This document shows, one piece after another, positions 17,672 to 27,518 of a stretch of DNA of 64,000 bases. The position numbers were made by a program, and so were the translations under genes. The notes beneath the pieces are model-generated. The model was not told the DNA's origin. It saw only the letters and a program-made list of their open reading frames with translations, and searched no databases. The stretch is taken from positions 937,501 through 1,001,500 of the forward strand of contig NZ_CP133988.1 in assembly GCF_031582885.1 (NCBI RefSeq). Direction: 5' to 3'. This DNA is from Streptococcus parasanguinis. GTDB lineage: Bacteria; Bacillota; Bacilli; Lactobacillales; Streptococcaceae. Every line of letters starts with the position of its first letter. The first letter of the stretch is position 1.

Positions 17672-18571
17672 ATGGAAAGTGTAGGTCAAACCATGTCTCA
17701 CATGAACCGTGCGCGTCAATTTAACTATGAGGATTTGGTCGCACAGATCTTGGCAGACCAAGAAGTGGCTGCCTTTATCAAGGACCAGTCTTTGTCTGAA
17801 CAAGAAATTCGACGTAGTATTTCAAAATTTAATCAATACATTAGTGAACGCAACCGTTTCTTATTGGGAGATCCAGATTATATTGCCAAAGGTTATAAGC
17901 CCATCCTCACCATGAATGAAGGCTATGCGGATGTCGCTTATGAGGAAACGCCAGAGTTAATCGAAGCCCAAAAACGAGCTGCGATCAACCAACGTCTCAA
18001 CTTGATCAATCTCCCTTCAACCTTGAAAGAAGCGAGTCTAGCCAAGGTAGAACTCGATGATAAGGGGCGATTTGAGGCCTTTGAGGAATTAGCCAATTTT
18101 GTGGCCAACTATCCAGAATATCAAAAGGGGATCTACCTCTATGGTGATTTTGGAGTAGGAAAGAGCTACATGATGGCAGCCTTGGCTCATGATTTATCCG
18201 AAAAACGCCAGGCCTCTACTACCCTACTTCATTTTCCAAGTTTTGCGATCGATGTTAAAAATGCCATCAGTTCAGGCTTGGTCAAAGAAACCGTCGATCA
18301 GGTGAAAAAAGCCGAAATTTTAATTCTCGATGATATCGGTGCGGAACAGATGTCAGCCTGGGTGCGAGATGAAATCTTACAAGTGATTTTGCAGCACCGA
18401 ATGCAGGAAAATCTCCCAACCTTCTTTACTTCTAACTTTAATTTTGAAGAGTTGGAACGTCATTTTGCAGCTTCGCGTAATGGAGATGAAACCTGGCAGG
18501 CCAAACGGGTCATGGAGCGCGTGAAATTTTTAGCCAAGGAAATCCATCTGGAAGGAGTCAATCGCCGATGA
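17672..18571 (+). CDS. dnaI: primosomal protein DnaI (helicase loader)
   Basis: This 299-residue AAA+ ATPase has an N-terminal helicase-binding domain (1-~130), Walker A GDFGVGKS (about 166-173), Walker B ILILDDIGAE and a sensor region TFFTSNFNF. The Arg finger region near the C-terminus (ERVKFLAKEIHLEG) is normal. It loads the hexameric DNA helicase with DnaB and DnaD. GGAGGTGAG overlaps the end of dnaB and serves as ribosome binding site. The last codons overlap the nitroreductase start (ATGA). Confidence 0.95.
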   Translation: MESVGQTMSHMNRARQFNYEDLVAQILADQEVAAFIKDQSLSEQEIRRSISKFNQYISERNRFLLGDPDYIAKGYKPILTMNEGYADVAYEETPELIEAQKRAAINQRLNLINLPSTLKEASLAKVELDDKGRFEAFEELANFVANYPEYQKGIYLYGDFGVGKSYMMAALAHDLSEKRQASTTLLHFPSFAIDVKNAISSGLVKETVDQVKKAEILILDDIGAEQMSAWVRDEILQVILQHRMQENLPTFFTSNFNFEELERHFAASRNGDETWQAKRVMERVKFLAKEIHLEGVNRR

Positions 18572-19281
18572 ATGAAACCATCCGTTTAATGAAATCTCAT
18601 TTTTCTGTTCGCCGTTTTAAGGAAGAAGCCATCAAAGAAGCTGACCTCAAGGAAATTTTATCAGCTGGGCAGATGGCATCAAGTTGGAAAAACTTTCAGT
18701 CTTATTCTGTGATTGTGGTCAAAAGCAAGGAAAAGAAAGAAGCTCTATACGACTTGCTTCCTCAAGAAGCAATTCGCCAATCAGCCGTCTTTCTCCTCTT
18801 TGTTGGGGATTTAAACCGTGCTGAAAAAGCTGTCAAACTTCATGAGCAGGATTTCCATCCTGAAGGGGTGGACAACTTACTGATCACCTCAGTGGATGCG
18901 GCTCTAGCAGCTCAAAATACGCTATTGGCAGCTGAAAGTCTCGGCTATGGTGGAGTGATGATCGGCATGTTGCGCTACTGTTCAGAAGAAGTCGCAGAAC
19001 TCTTCCGTCTGCCAGACTATACCTATCCTGTTTTTGGGATTGCTCTCGGAGTACCCAACCAGCAACATGCAGTGAAACCACGCTTGCCATTGGAGCAGGT
19101 TGCTTTTGAAGAAGAATACCAAGAACAAGACCTATCAGTTGTGACTGCCTATGACAAGGTTCAGGCAGATTATGCTGGAGCGCGTGCAACCGACAGCTGG
19201 AGCGAGCGTCTTGCAGCTCAATTTGGTCAACCTGAACAAGAAGAGACCAAAAAACTACTAGAAAAACACAAACTATTATGA
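18568..19281 (+). CDS. nitroreductase family FMN oxidoreductase
   Basis: This 237-residue NADPH-dependent flavin reductase/nitroreductase reads like the NfrA/NfsA class. The N-terminal SHFSVRRFKEEAI holds the FMN-phosphate contact (S-x-R-x-F), SAGQMASSWKNFQ contributes to the flavin site, and GYGGVMIGMLR lies in the second half. The physiological electron acceptor cannot be inferred. It overlaps dnaI by 4 bp, so it is the last gene of the nrdR operon, and der follows 57 bp later behind its own ribosome binding site. Confidence 0.85.
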   Translation: MNETIRLMKSHFSVRRFKEEAIKEADLKEILSAGQMASSWKNFQSYSVIVVKSKEKKEALYDLLPQEAIRQSAVFLLFVGDLNRAEKAVKLHEQDFHPEGVDNLLITSVDAALAAQNTLLAAESLGYGGVMIGMLRYCSEEVAELFRLPDYTYPVFGIALGVPNQQHAVKPRLPLEQVAFEEEYQEQDLSVVTAYDKVQADYAGARATDSWSERLAAQFGQPEQEETKKLLEKHKLL

Positions 19282-19338
19282 AATGAAGAGAGGCGTTCTT
19301 GAACCGAGGTCTCGCCTTTCATTAGAAAAGAGGAAATC

Positions 19339-20649
19339 ATGGCCCTACCAACTATTGCGATTGTAGGCCGTCCCAATGTCGGAAAATCGACGCTCTTTAA
19401 CCGGATTGCCGGTGAGCGGATTTCCATCGTTGAGGATGTAGAAGGAGTCACTCGTGACCGCATTTATGCAACAGCTGAGTGGTTGAATCGAAAATTTAGT
19501 ATCATCGATACGGGGGGAATTGATGACGTAGATGCCCCATTTATGGAGCAAATCAAGCATCAGGCAGAAATTGCCATGGACGAAGCAGATGTGATCGTCT
19601 TTGTTGTTTCTGGAAAAGAAGGGATCACGGATGCGGATGAATATGTCACTCGTATCTTGTATAAGACCCATAAACCGGTGATTCTTGCAGTCAACAAGGT
19701 GGATAACCCAGAGATGCGCAATGATATCTATGACTTTTATGCCTTAGGACTGGGTGAGCCACTACCGGTATCCTCTGTCCACGGGATCGGAACTGGGGAT
19801 GTGCTTGATGCCATTATTGAAAATCTTCCGAATGAAACAGAAGAAGAAAATCCAGATATCATTAAATTTAGCTTGATTGGTCGTCCAAATGTTGGAAAAT
19901 CTAGCTTGATCAATGCGATCCTTGGAGAAGACCGGGTCATCGCAAGCCCTGTTGCCGGAACTACACGTGATGCCATCGATACCCATTTTACCGATGCAGA
20001 TGGCCAAGAATTTACCATGATCGATACAGCCGGTATGCGCAAATCTGGTAAAATCTATGAAAACACTGAGAAATATTCTGTCATGCGTGCCATGCGTGCC
20101 ATCGACCGTTCAGATGTGGTTTTGATGGTTATTAATGCCGAAGAAGGAATTCGGGAGTATGACAAGCGGATCGCTGGCTTTGCTCATGAAGCTGGTAAAG
20201 GTATGATCATTGTTGTCAATAAATGGGATACTATTGAAAAAGACAACCATACCATGAAGCAGTGGGAAGATGACATTCGCGATCAATTCCAATACCTTTC
20301 TTATGCGCCGATTGTTTTTGTCTCTGCCTTAACCAAACAACGCTTGCACAAGTTGCCAGAGATGATCAAACAGATCAGTGAGAGTCAAAATACACGGATT
20401 CCTTCAGCTGTCTTGAACGATGTGATTATGGATGCCATTGCCATTAATCCAACGCCGACCGATAAAGGAAAACGCCTCAAGATCTTCTATGCGACACAAG
20501 TGGCAACCAAGCCGCCAACTTTTGTGGTCTTTGTTAACGAAGAAGAACTGATGCACTTCTCATACCTCCGTTTCTTGGAGAACCAAATTCGCAAGGCCTT
20601 TGTTTTTGAAGGAACTCCAATCCATTTGATTGCGCGAAAACGGAAGTAG
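19339..20649 (+). CDS. der: ribosome-assembly GTPase Der (EngA)
   Basis: This 436-residue protein has two tandem GTPase domains: G1 GRPNVGKST at 10-18 and a second GRPNVGKSS near 180. DTGG and DTAG (G3), NKVD and NKWD (G4) and a C-terminal KH-like domain are present. Der is essential for maturation of the 50S subunit. AAAGAGGAA precedes the ATG. The position after dnaI/nitroreductase matches pneumococcal gene order. Confidence 0.97.
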   Translation: MALPTIAIVGRPNVGKSTLFNRIAGERISIVEDVEGVTRDRIYATAEWLNRKFSIIDTGGIDDVDAPFMEQIKHQAEIAMDEADVIVFVVSGKEGITDADEYVTRILYKTHKPVILAVNKVDNPEMRNDIYDFYALGLGEPLPVSSVHGIGTGDVLDAIIENLPNETEEENPDIIKFSLIGRPNVGKSSLINAILGEDRVIASPVAGTTRDAIDTHFTDADGQEFTMIDTAGMRKSGKIYENTEKYSVMRAMRAIDRSDVVLMVINAEEGIREYDKRIAGFAHEAGKGMIIVVNKWDTIEKDNHTMKQWEDDIRDQFQYLSYAPIVFVSALTKQRLHKLPEMIKQISESQNTRIPSAVLNDVIMDAIAINPTPTDKGKRLKIFYATQVATKPPTFVVFVNEEELMHFSYLRFLENQIRKAFVFEGTPIHLIARKRK

Positions 20650-20731
20650 GGAATACGAGACAAATGGATCAAAGTGGAGAAGTATATTTCAAATGATAAA
20701 ATGCTCATTCTTCCAACTATGAAAACAACTA

Positions 20732-20759
20732 AAAGTAGCGCATAAGCGTTGCTTTTTTT
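20732..20759 (+). terminator. terminator downstream of der
   Basis: AGTAGCGC-ataa-GCGTTGCT stem (with G-U pairs) followed by seven T. It lies about 80 bp after the der stop. Confidence 0.75.
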
Positions 20760-20861
20760 AATAAGCTGGTAAAATGAAGTGGAGGATAGTCAGATGCGTA
20801 GTATCATAGTCCGGATATGCTTTATTCCTTAGCTTTTTTTAAGGTTGAGAAGAGTAAACTC

Positions 20862-21104
20862 ATGAAGATCATGAGAGCTTTAGGTTCGTGTACTTATTAT
20901 TTAAAATCTATCTGTATCTCTTGTTTCTCGGTTCGATCGTAAGCTTGGAGCTCTTGATCCTATTGCTGGGGATTTTATTAAACAATAGGTCGTGTTTTTT
21001 GTCTTTTTCTGTGGGCTATCGGGATCTTTCTCCTCTCTATTTACCTATTCTGTCTAATGTTCGCTCAAACAGTTAAAAGAGAAAAATCATGGATAGCTGA
21101 TTGA
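20862..21104 (+). pseudogene. decayed small membrane-protein gene
   Basis: The 608-bp gap between der and the SNF2 gene holds no intact gene but shows coding relics. An ATG at 20862 (MKIMRALG) is preceded by GAGAAGAG. Shifting frame near 20885 gives a hydrophobic run from 20888 (VYLLFKIYLYLLFLGS, then LLILLLGILLNN). Shifting again at 20991 gives FLWAIGIFLLSIYLFCLM ending VKREKSWIAD and a stop at 21102-21104. Joined, this would be a ~80-residue protein with two or three membrane helices. A terminator follows at once (21133-21163). I do not recognise a family. Chance hydrophobic frames in T-rich DNA are the alternative. Confidence 0.35.
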
Positions 21105-21132
21105 GGTAACTCTGTTACGAAATCAGGTGAAA

Positions 21133-21163
21133 AGCTGGGACAAGACTGTCTCAGTTTTTTTCT
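21133..21163 (+). terminator. terminator after the decayed gene
   Basis: CTGGGAC-aagact-GTCTCAG stem followed by seven T. Confidence 0.75.
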
Positions 21164-21257
21164 AAAAGTAAGTTAAAATCCTTTTAATAGTAAAATTATC
21201 TTTTCTAATTTTATCTTAAATATGGTATAATAAAGGGATTAATCTAAGGTGGTAAAC

Positions 21258-24200
21258 ATGGCAAAATTAATTCCTGGGAAGGTTCGTTCACAAGGGAGCC
21301 TTCTCTATGAAGCTGGGAAAGTTTCCCTTCAGGAAGTAAAAGAAAAATACCTGTATTTTCGGGTGGAAGAAGAAAGCTTGCGGTACAGTTTAGACGACGA
21401 TGCCGTTTTTTGTAGCTGTGCTTTCTTTCAAAAGAAAAAATTCTGTACGCATCTGGCAGCTGTAGAAGCTTTCTTGAAGAATGATGACAGTGGGAAAGCA
21501 GCTCTTGCAAGTCTTGAAGAAGACGCCACGGCGACTGAAGAAACGCAGGAGAAGGTTTCTTTTGGAAGTTTGTTTTTAGACCAGGTCCTTCCAAAAATCG
21601 AAAAAAAAGAAACACGCTATGTCTTATCGGCAGTTGGGCAGGAGGATGAATACTCTGGTCAATTCTTGTGGACCCTTCGCATTCGTCGCTTGCCAGACGA
21701 GCGTTCTTATGTGATCAGAGATGTGCTAGCTTTTTTGCAGACCCTTCAGAAAGAAGGCCATTTTGCAATTGGCAAAAGTTACTATGAACCTATTTCTTAC
21801 TTAGAATTTGATGGACCTAGTCAGGATGTGATCAATTTCCTACAAGGCTTGGTCACAGATAGTGGATCAAAAGAGCAAGATTTCTTTCCCAATGCTGGGC
21901 GCCATCTTTATTTTCCACCGACTCTATTTGAAGAAGCTGTAGAATTACTGATGAATTTGGATTCCTTCCTCTTGCAATATAGCTTGTATGATTTTTCTGA
22001 AGTCTATTTTCAGGATGTCCATGGGGAGGAAGATCTCTTTCATTTTCAGGTGGAAGACCATGGTGATTTTTACGAATTGATCATTACGGAGCCACAAGTG
22101 AAGGTTGTCGAGTCTGCTGTTTACCTGTTTCGAAATGGTGTCTTCTATCACCTGACGCCCCAACAGCGGACCTTATGGAAGGCGATCCAAGATCTTCCAA
22201 TGGATCAGGATCGCAAAAAACGCCTGCATTTTGATCCAACGGATCAGACCAAACTTTCCTATAGTTTAAAAGAGTTCAAAAAACTGGGACAAATAACAGC
22301 CCCGACCAGCTTTTTAATCCACGATTTCACTCCGGAATTTCATTTTGATCTAGCACAGGATCAGACTGTATTACTGGATGTTGTCTTTCAATACCAGGAT
22401 CGTGTGGTGACCACGCGTGAGGAACTTCTCAATCTTCCTTATTCTAGTGATTTCGATAAGGAGCAAGAAGTCTTTTCAACCATGCTAGCAGCAGGTTTTA
22501 CGGATGATTTTTCTTCCCAAAGAAGTCCTTTATCAAGTGAGCAAATCTATCCATTCTTTCACCAACAGATCCCGACTTTTGAAGCCTTAGGAGAGGTTAC
22601 CCTCTCTGATAGCCTTTTAGATCTTTATCAAGTGGAGCGTCCAAAAATTGATGTTAAAACCAATGGCAGTCTACTGGAGATCGGTTTTGACTTTGAAAGT
22701 GTGGATCCAGCCGAAGTGGACCAGGTCCTCAAAGCTCTAGTAGGGCAAAAAGACTATTTTGTCAGCCATACAGGGAAAGTTCTTGTCTTTGATGAAGAAA
22801 CCAAGAAGATCAGTCGAGCCTTAGCAGATCTGCGGGCGAAAATGAGCAAGGGTGGGAAACTACAAGCCCGCCGGATTGCCGCTTATCAGCTATCTGATTT
22901 GTTGGCAGATCAAGACAATGTTCATTTTTCAGAAGACTTTCGAAATTTAGCTCATGATTTGACTCATCCAGAAGACTTCCAACTCCCTCAGATGACAATC
23001 CAAGCGACCCTAAGGGATTACCAAGAAACAGGGGTCAAATGGTTCTCCATGTTAAATCATTATGGTTTTGGTGGTATTTTAGCGGATGATATGGGGCTTG
23101 GGAAAACCCTGCAGACTATTTCCTTCTTGACCAGTGTCGCAAAAAAAGAAACTAAAATCTTGATTCTAGCTCCATCTAGTCTCATCTACAATTGGAAACA
23201 AGAATTTTCAAAATTCGCTCCTCAGATGGAAGTGGCAGTCGTCTATGGTCTCAAGCAGCACCGAGATGAACTCATCGCAACCAATCCACAGGTAGTTATC
23301 ACTAGTTACGCGTCTTTCCGTCAAGATGTGGAGGAATACCAGAAGAATCAGTATGAGTACTTGATTCTAGATGAAGCCCAGGTTATGAAAAATGCCCAAA
23401 CCAAGATTGCCCAACACTTACGTGGCTTTGAGGTTCCGCATGTGTTTGCCTTATCTGGGACACCGATTGAAAATCATGTGGGTGAACTCTGGTCTATTTT
23501 CCAAATTGTTCTTCCAGGGCTCTTCCCAGCTAAAAGAGAATTTCAAAAATTGAGTCCTGAGACCATTGCACGATTTGTCAAACCTTTTGTCATGAGACGG
23601 AAAAAAGATGAAGTGCTCCAAGAATTACCGGACTTGATTGAAACAACCTACCACAATGAGTTGGATGAAAGCCAAAAAACGATCTATTTGGCTCAATTAA
23701 AACAAATTCAAGATCGGGTTCGAAGCTCTAGCGAGGAAGAACTAAATCGGAGTAAGGTGGAAATTCTCTCGGGTCTCATGCGCCTTCGCCAAATCTGTGA
23801 TACCCCCGCCCTCTTTATGGAAGACTATCAGGGAGATAGTGGGAAATTGGAGAGCCTTCGAGATCTTTTGGGTCAAATCAAGGATGGCGAACACCGGGTT
23901 TTGATCTTCTCTCAATTTAGAGGCATGCTGGATATCCTAGAGCAGGAAATTGACCAGCTTGGCATGACCTCCTTTAAAATCACAGGTTCTACTCCCGCTA
24001 AAGATCGACAAGAAATGACCAATGCTTTTAATGCAGGTGAGCGCCATGCTTTTCTCATTTCTCTGAAGGCTGGAGGGGTTGGATTGAACCTCACTGGTGC
24101 CGATACGGTCATCTTAGTCGATTTGTGGTGGAATCCTGCAGTGGAAGACCAAGCTATTGGACGTGCCCATCGAATGGGACAGGAACAAAATGTTGAAGTT

Positions 24201-24356
24201 TATCGCATGATTACTCGTGGTACGATTGAAGAAAAAATCCAAGAACTGCAAGCTTCCAAAAGACACTTGGTCTCAACGATTTTAGATGGAACGGAAACAC
24301 GATCTAGTTTATCGGTTGAGGAAATTCGTGAGATTCTTGGAATTCAGTCAGAATAG
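21258..24356 (+). CDS. SWIM-domain SNF2 family DNA/RNA helicase-like ATPase
   Basis: This protein has 1032 residues. An N-terminal SWIM zinc finger (about 53-70; CSC...C-T-H) and a long SNF2-associated region are followed by the ATPase core: motif I DDMGLGKTLQTI (about 615), DEAQ box LDEAQVMKN (about 710) and motif VI GRAHRMGQ. The C-terminus ends ISVEEIREILGI-like. It likely remodels nucleic acid-protein complexes; the bacterial role is unknown. I prefer the ATG at 21258 because AAGGTGG (21246-21252) is correctly spaced for it; two in-frame codons earlier there is a GTG inside that box. A -10 TATAAT lies near 21225. Gene order SNF2-hypothetical-murC matches pneumococcus. Confidence 0.9.
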   Translation: MAKLIPGKVRSQGSLLYEAGKVSLQEVKEKYLYFRVEEESLRYSLDDDAVFCSCAFFQKKKFCTHLAAVEAFLKNDDSGKAALASLEEDATATEETQEKVSFGSLFLDQVLPKIEKKETRYVLSAVGQEDEYSGQFLWTLRIRRLPDERSYVIRDVLAFLQTLQKEGHFAIGKSYYEPISYLEFDGPSQDVINFLQGLVTDSGSKEQDFFPNAGRHLYFPPTLFEEAVELLMNLDSFLLQYSLYDFSEVYFQDVHGEEDLFHFQVEDHGDFYELIITEPQVKVVESAVYLFRNGVFYHLTPQQRTLWKAIQDLPMDQDRKKRLHFDPTDQTKLSYSLKEFKKLGQITAPTSFLIHDFTPEFHFDLAQDQTVLLDVVFQYQDRVVTTREELLNLPYSSDFDKEQEVFSTMLAAGFTDDFSSQRSPLSSEQIYPFFHQQIPTFEALGEVTLSDSLLDLYQVERPKIDVKTNGSLLEIGFDFESVDPAEVDQVLKALVGQKDYFVSHTGKVLVFDEETKKISRALADLRAKMSKGGKLQARRIAAYQLSDLLADQDNVHFSEDFRNLAHDLTHPEDFQLPQMTIQATLRDYQETGVKWFSMLNHYGFGGILADDMGLGKTLQTISFLTSVAKKETKILILAPSSLIYNWKQEFSKFAPQMEVAVVYGLKQHRDELIATNPQVVITSYASFRQDVEEYQKNQYEYLILDEAQVMKNAQTKIAQHLRGFEVPHVFALSGTPIENHVGELWSIFQIVLPGLFPAKREFQKLSPETIARFVKPFVMRRKKDEVLQELPDLIETTYHNELDESQKTIYLAQLKQIQDRVRSSSEEELNRSKVEILSGLMRLRQICDTPALFMEDYQGDSGKLESLRDLLGQIKDGEHRVLIFSQFRGMLDILEQEIDQLGMTSFKITGSTPAKDRQEMTNAFNAGERHAFLISLKAGGVGLNLTGADTVILVDLWWNPAVEDQAIGRAHRMGQEQNVEVYRMITRGTIEEKIQELQASKRHLVSTILDGTETRSSLSVEEIREILGIQSE

Positions 24357-24411
24357 CTTGAAAAATTCTGTGAATAGTTTATAATTAATGGAGTGTCGAA
24401 AGGAAGAAAGC

Positions 24412-25062
24412 ATGACAGAAAAATATTTTCCTCAAGTAGGGGATAATGAGTTGATGTTAACAGAGATGCCTCACATGAACCTGTATGATGAAACAGATTT
24501 GATTAGTAACATTACAGGCGACTATGTGGATAAAAATTATTTGGAATGGCAACCGATTGCTGAAAATACCAAACCTAAGCATCCTTACCACCAACCACTA
24601 GAAGAGCCCCTACCGAAAAGACGGCCAGTAAGAAAACCTGATTTTAAAGAGCCGATTGATAAAAAAAGCCCTGCCAATCGTTATGCAGAGGAAGCTAGAG
24701 AGCGTGCGCGTGAAGATCTGAAAAAGAAACGTACAGCCCCCTATCTGACAACGGATCCAACAGCTACTACAAGTAAGCGGAAAAAACCATTTATTTCAGA
24801 ACGAAAACCTGGCCAGCCAACGGCTCCCTTCCAAAAGGAAAACCCAGGCGAGTTATTGAAATATAGCAAACGATTGCGGCAAGATCAGTTGATCCTTGCA
24901 GAGTTCGAATCTGCAGGAGAACCAGAAGTGGCAGAACCGACTGAAAAGAAAAACAATTATGATTTCTTAAAGACTAGCCAAATATACAATAAAGATCAGC
25001 ACAAGTTGAAACCACAGCCAATTAAACAGGAATTGGATTTAACCCATCTAGATCAAGAATAA
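24412..25062 (+). CDS. conserved streptococcal hypothetical protein upstream of murC
   Basis: This 216-residue charged, proline- and lysine-rich protein is probably largely disordered after an N-terminal 50 residues (MTEKYFPQVGDNELMLTEMP). It has no signal peptide, membrane segment or known motif. It contains basic clusters (KRRPVRKPDF, KKKRTAPY) and a central ERARED helix. The same position upstream of murC is occupied by a similar gene in related streptococci. AAAGGAAG precedes the ATG; TATAAT near 24380-24385 is a likely promoter. It is separated from murC by 9 bp, so it is co-transcribed. A role near cell wall synthesis is inferred from position only. Confidence 0.75.
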   Translation: MTEKYFPQVGDNELMLTEMPHMNLYDETDLISNITGDYVDKNYLEWQPIAENTKPKHPYHQPLEEPLPKRRPVRKPDFKEPIDKKSPANRYAEEARERAREDLKKKRTAPYLTTDPTATTSKRKKPFISERKPGQPTAPFQKENPGELLKYSKRLRQDQLILAEFESAGEPEVAEPTEKKNNYDFLKTSQIYNKDQHKLKPQPIKQELDLTHLDQE

Positions 25063-25071
25063 GGAGAAAAC

Positions 25072-26406
25072 ATGTCTAATACATACCATTTTATTGGAAT
25101 TAAAGGAGCAGGGATGAGTGCTTTAGCCCTCATGCTTCACCAAATGGGACATACGGTTCAAGGGTCAGATGTTGAGAAGTATTACTTTACGCAACGTGGC
25201 TTGGAACAAGCAGGAATTCAAATTTATCCATTTGATGTGAAAAATTTGGAAGGCGACAAGATCCTCATTGCTGGGAATGCTTTCCGTCCAGATAACAATG
25301 TGGAAATTGCTTATGCAGATGAGCATGGCCTAACCTATAAACGCTACCATGAATTCCTTGGTGAATTTATGCGTGACTTCGTCAGCATGGGGGTTGCCGG
25401 AGCACACGGAAAAACCTCAACAACAGGGATGCTTTCTCACGTCTTATCAAATATCACTGATACCAGTTATTTGATTGGTGACGGGACAGGTCGTGGCTCT
25501 GCAGCAGCCAAATACTTTGTCTTTGAATCAGATGAGTATGAACGCCACTTTATGCCTTACCATCCTGAATACAGCATCATCACCAATATTGACTTTGACC
25601 ATCCAGACTATTTCACGAGCTTGGAAGATGTCTTTAATGCCTTTAACGATTATGCCAAACAAATCAGCAAAGGCCTCTTCATCTACGGAGAAGACAAAGA
25701 ATTGCGTCGGATTACCTCATCAGCACCAATTTATTACTATGGTTTTGATAAGGAGACGAACGATTTTGTGGCAAGCAACTTGCTTCGTTCAACGACTGGT
25801 TCAACCTTCAACGTTCATTTCCGTGGAGAAGATTTGGGGCAATTCCATATCCCAACTTTTGGTCGCCACAATATCATGAATGCTACAGCAGTCATTGGTT
25901 TGCTTTACATTGCAGGATTTGATTTAGATTTAGTCCGCGAGCAATTGAAGACCTTTGCTGGCGTGAAACGTCGCTTTACTGAAAAAGTAGTCAATGGAAC
26001 AGTGATCATCGATGACTTTGCGCACCATCCAACGGAAATTATTGCAACCTTGGATGCTGCCCGTCAAAAATACCCAAGTAAAGAGATTGTGGCTATTTTC
26101 CAACCACATACCTTTACACGGACCATTGCCTTGTTGGATGAATTTGCTGAAGCCTTGAATCAAGCAGATGCTGTTTACTTGGCACAGATCTATGGTTCTG
26201 CACGGGAAGTCGATCACGGCGATGTGAAAGTTGAAGATTTGGAAGCAAAAATTGTCAAACGTTCAGCGATTATTACAGCTGAGAATGTTTCTCCTCTTCT
26301 TGACCATGAAAATGCGGTCTATGTCTTTATGGGAGCAGGAGATATTCAAACCTATGAATACTCATTTGAGCGTTTATTATCTAGTTTGACACATAGTGTA
26401 CAATAA
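25072..26406 (+). CDS. murC: UDP-N-acetylmuramate--L-alanine ligase
   Basis: This 444-residue cytosolic Mur ligase adds L-Ala to UDP-MurNAc in peptidoglycan precursor synthesis. The N-terminal Rossmann start [14 protein letters not shown], the ATP P-loop [11 protein letters not shown] (about 109-119) and the C-terminal domain with FQPHTFTRT are all present. AAGGAG lies 6 bp upstream of the ATG. Two GNAT genes, mltG and greA follow on the same strand, as in pneumococcus. Confidence 0.97.
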   Translation: MSNTYHFIGIKGAGMSALALMLHQMGHTVQGSDVEKYYFTQRGLEQAGIQIYPFDVKNLEGDKILIAGNAFRPDNNVEIAYADEHGLTYKRYHEFLGEFMRDFVSMGVAGAHGKTSTTGMLSHVLSNITDTSYLIGDGTGRGSAAAKYFVFESDEYERHFMPYHPEYSIITNIDFDHPDYFTSLEDVFNAFNDYAKQISKGLFIYGEDKELRRITSSAPIYYYGFDKETNDFVASNLLRSTTGSTFNVHFRGEDLGQFHIPTFGRHNIMNATAVIGLLYIAGFDLDLVREQLKTFAGVKRRFTEKVVNGTVIIDDFAHHPTEIIATLDAARQKYPSKEIVAIFQPHTFTRTIALLDEFAEALNQADAVYLAQIYGSAREVDHGDVKVEDLEAKIVKRSAIITAENVSPLLDHENAVYVFMGAGDIQTYEYSFERLLSSLTHSVQ

Positions 26407-26416
26407 GAGATGATTG

Positions 26417-26442
26417 AGTCTGGAATCGATTGGTTCCAGACT
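26417..26442 (+). terminator. hairpin after murC, weak terminator
   Basis: Perfect 9-bp stem AGTCTGGAA/TTCCAGACT, but only a poor T-run (TAAATTTA). It may reduce rather than stop read-through into the GNAT genes. Confidence 0.5.
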
Positions 26443-26487
26443 TAAATTTATCTGTCCACTGAAGGAGTATGAGATGAGGAAAGCAGG

Positions 26488-26904
26488 ATGATGATTCGAT
26501 CAATCACCCCAGCTGATCAAGAACAGTTGCTGTTGCTAGAAGAAGAACTTCATGACAATGAAGAAAAGAAGCACAAGGCCACTCTTGAGGAAGCGCTAGG
26601 TTCGAAGGAAGCCATTTCTTTGCTTGCAGAGCAGGCGGGGGATGCTGTGGCTTACTTGTTGGCGACAGAAGACCAGCCTTTAAAAGGAGACCTAATTGTA
26701 TTGCGACTAGCAGTGAGACCAGCCTTTCAAGGTCAAGGCTATGGTTCTATTTTGATCGCTGCTTTAAAGGATCTAGCTGTTCAAAAGGAAAAGGAAGCCA
26801 TTTGGATCGATTGCCCAGAAGACTTACTATCTTATTTTTCCCAGCAAGGATTTCGAGATGAAGCTGAGTCTGATCGAGGTGTCCATATGGTTTGGGAACG
26901 ATAG
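26488..26904 (+). CDS. GNAT family N-acetyltransferase
   Basis: This 138-residue protein shows the GNAT acetyl-CoA motif A VRPAFQGQGYGSILI (Q/R-x-x-G-x-G/A pattern) and a C-terminal YFSQQGF typical of the fold. The acceptor is unknown. Two consecutive ATG codons (26488, 26491) are possible starts; the upstream GCAGG/GAGG signals are weak. It lies between murC and a second GNAT, 9 bp apart, in the order known from related streptococci. Confidence 0.8.
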   Translation: MMIRSITPADQEQLLLLEEELHDNEEKKHKATLEEALGSKEAISLLAEQAGDAVAYLLATEDQPLKGDLIVLRLAVRPAFQGQGYGSILIAALKDLAVQKEKEAIWIDCPEDLLSYFSQQGFRDEAESDRGVHMVWER

Positions 26905-26913
26905 AAGGGGTAA

Positions 26914-27426
26914 ATGATGAAAGAAAAGATTCACATTAGACAGGCAGAGCTGGAGGATTTGGATGCCATCGAGCGCATTGAGCTTGAAAATTTCTCAGAA
27001 GAAGAAGCGATTGCGCGTGAGATTTTAAAAGATCACATCGAAAAGATTCAAACGACATTTCTTGTAGCAGAGTGCCAAGGTCAGATATTAGGCTATTTAG
27101 AAGGACCTGTTAGACCGGAGCGCTATTTGATCGATTCCTCTTTTTCAGAGGTTGAAGATCTAAGCCAGTTAGAAAAAGGCTTTATTTCCATTACGAGTCT
27201 ATCCATTGCTAAAGAAGCCCAAGGGCTAGGGGTTGGAACCCTCTTGCTTGAGGCAATGAAAGAAATTGCGATTAAGGATGGCCGTCAAGGGATCAATTTG
27301 ACCTGTCATGATTATTTGATCCCTTATTACGAAAAGCAAGGATTTACCAATGAAGGTCTTTCAGAATCCCAATATGCGGGTGAAGTTTGGTACAATCTGG
27401 TCTGGGAAAATGAAAACCTTGATTAA
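26914..27426 (+). CDS. GNAT family N-acetyltransferase
   Basis: This 170-residue protein has a clear motif A (SLSIAKEAQGLGVGTLLLEAM) and YYEKQGF near the end. It starts at ATG 26914 or 26917, with GAAGGGG just upstream. It is a tandem but dissimilar neighbour of the preceding GNAT, so it is probably not a recent duplication. The acceptor is unknown; small acetyltransferases of this type act on amines, antibiotics or protein N-termini. Confidence 0.82.
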   Translation: MMKEKIHIRQAELEDLDAIERIELENFSEEEAIAREILKDHIEKIQTTFLVAECQGQILGYLEGPVRPERYLIDSSFSEVEDLSQLEKGFISITSLSIAKEAQGLGVGTLLLEAMKEIAIKDGRQGINLTCHDYLIPYYEKQGFTNEGLSESQYAGEVWYNLVWENENLD

Positions 27427-27458
27427 ATAGGTATTTTGAAGAAGAAGGGCGATTTGTA

Positions 27459-27487
27459 TTGCTTTTCTAAATCTTTTAAGATATAAT
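27459..27487 (+). promoter_or_regulatory. promoter of mltG
   Basis: -35 TTGCTT (27459-27464), 17-bp spacer, -10 TATAAT (27482-27487). It is about 25 bp upstream of the proposed TTG start. Confidence 0.7.
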
Positions 27488-27518
27488 ATTAAGGATTATG
27501 ATGAGGGAGGTCAATTAT

